Below are positions 6,157 through 6,289 of a DNA stretch of 6,289 nt, one piece after another (position 1 is the first letter of the stretch; the number at the start of each line of letters is the position of its first letter). The translations under genes were made by a program, and so were the position numbers. Location of the stretch: positions 1 to 6,289 of the forward strand of contig JAFGWO010000276.1 of assembly GCA_016937135.1 (NCBI GenBank). The letters run 5' to 3'. The notes beneath the pieces were generated by a model. That model was not told where the DNA came from. It worked only from the letters and a program-made list of their open reading frames with translations, and searched no databases. This DNA is from Pseudomonadota bacterium (GTDB lineage Bacteria > BMS3Abin14).

Positions 6157-6177
6157 AGTCCCGCATGGACTTTTGGC
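6151..6177 (+). repeat. third hairpin of the repeat unit
   Basis: GCCAAAAGTCC (6151-6161) and GGACTTTTGGC (6167-6177) form an 11-base perfect stem around CGCAT. Its first six bases lie within the identical repeat and recur at 6284-6289, where the window ends, so the second unit probably continues with the same hairpin. Confidence 0.8.
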
Positions 6178-6190
6178 GACCCTATGTACC

Positions 6191-6210
6191 GCGGCCCGGG
6201 TAAGGGCCGC
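6191..6210 (+). repeat. fourth hairpin, GC-rich, linking the two repeat copies
   Basis: GCGGCCC (6191-6197) and GGGCCGC (6204-6210) form a seven-base perfect stem around GGGTAA. Its right arm overlaps the first three bases of copy 2. Copy 1 is preceded by a different sequence, so this stem belongs to the junction or to the end of unit 1. Confidence 0.7.
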
Positions 6211-6289
6211 CCGGATCCATGATCGGTCGTCGCGTGATGGATCCGTGAGGAAAGGGAAAATCACACTTTTCCCTTTCCGGGGAGCCAAA
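6208..6289 (+). repeat. palindromic repeat unit, copy 2 (cut by window end)
   Basis: It is identical over 82 bases to 6075-6156, with the same two complete stem-loops at 6212-6245 and 6249-6278 and the beginning of the third at 6284. It reaches the last base of the window, so the true length of identity and the number of further copies are unknown. The absence of any mismatch implies recent duplication or active homogenisation. Confidence 0.9.

Noticed and set aside
256..6245. Recurring GGATCC hexamers across the window
   Set aside because: They occur in coding and non-coding DNA at a level that seems expected from the GC-rich, GATC-containing composition; only those inside perfect stems are structurally meaningful.
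6064..6288. 74-codon minus-strand open frame across the repeats
   Set aside because: It merely translates the hairpin repeat in two different frames, because the 133-base period is not a multiple of three.
6075..6289. CRISPR array or integron attC sites
   Set aside because: The repeat is at least 82 bases and strongly palindromic with only two copies visible, unlike CRISPR repeats. No attC core (RYYYAAC/GTTRRRY) pairing or cassette gene is present.

Overview
This GC-rich window has the layout and codon style of a free-living Gram-negative bacterium. The combination of a Lon-related (AAA_32-type) protease, a long-loop NhaA and small orphan proteins would suit a deltaproteobacterial / Desulfobacterota-type genome. 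That is an impression from protein flavour, because no marker gene is present.

Left half: a large Lon-related AAA+ protease gene (minus strand, 131-2575) has an intact Walker A, Walker B and Ser-Lys dyad. Diverging from it across a 306-base intergenic region is nhaA (plus strand, 2882-4279), a Na+/H+ antiporter with all key ion-binding residues and an enlarged loop between its two halves. The intergenic region holds a plausible sigma-70-like promoter for each gene, and nested inverted repeats that could give the nhaA mRNA a folded leader. Behind nhaA come a tight hairpin and a 120-residue protein of unknown function (4331-4693), probably in the same transcript.

Right half: a convergent minus-strand group ends at 4877. 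It contains a stand-alone M41 (FtsH-type) zinc peptidase domain without any AAA motor or membrane segment (4877-5455). Twenty bases upstream lies a 75-residue small protein with a strong ribosome binding site (5476-5703), and further upstream a doubtful 77-codon frame (5725-5958). The close spacing suggests one operon.

Right edge: non-coding sequence with an exact 82-base direct repeat at 133-base period. Each unit is built almost entirely of hairpins (four successive perfect stems in the complete unit), and the second unit is cut by the window end. This is the most unusual structure here.

Functionally the window mixes protein quality control (Lon-related protease, M41 peptidase) with Na+/pH homeostasis (NhaA). 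I see no phage, plasmid, transposase, CRISPR or defence gene, and no rRNA or tRNA gene. No wholly new system is demonstrated. The best leads are the hairpin repeat array, the motor-less M41 operon and the folded nhaA leader.
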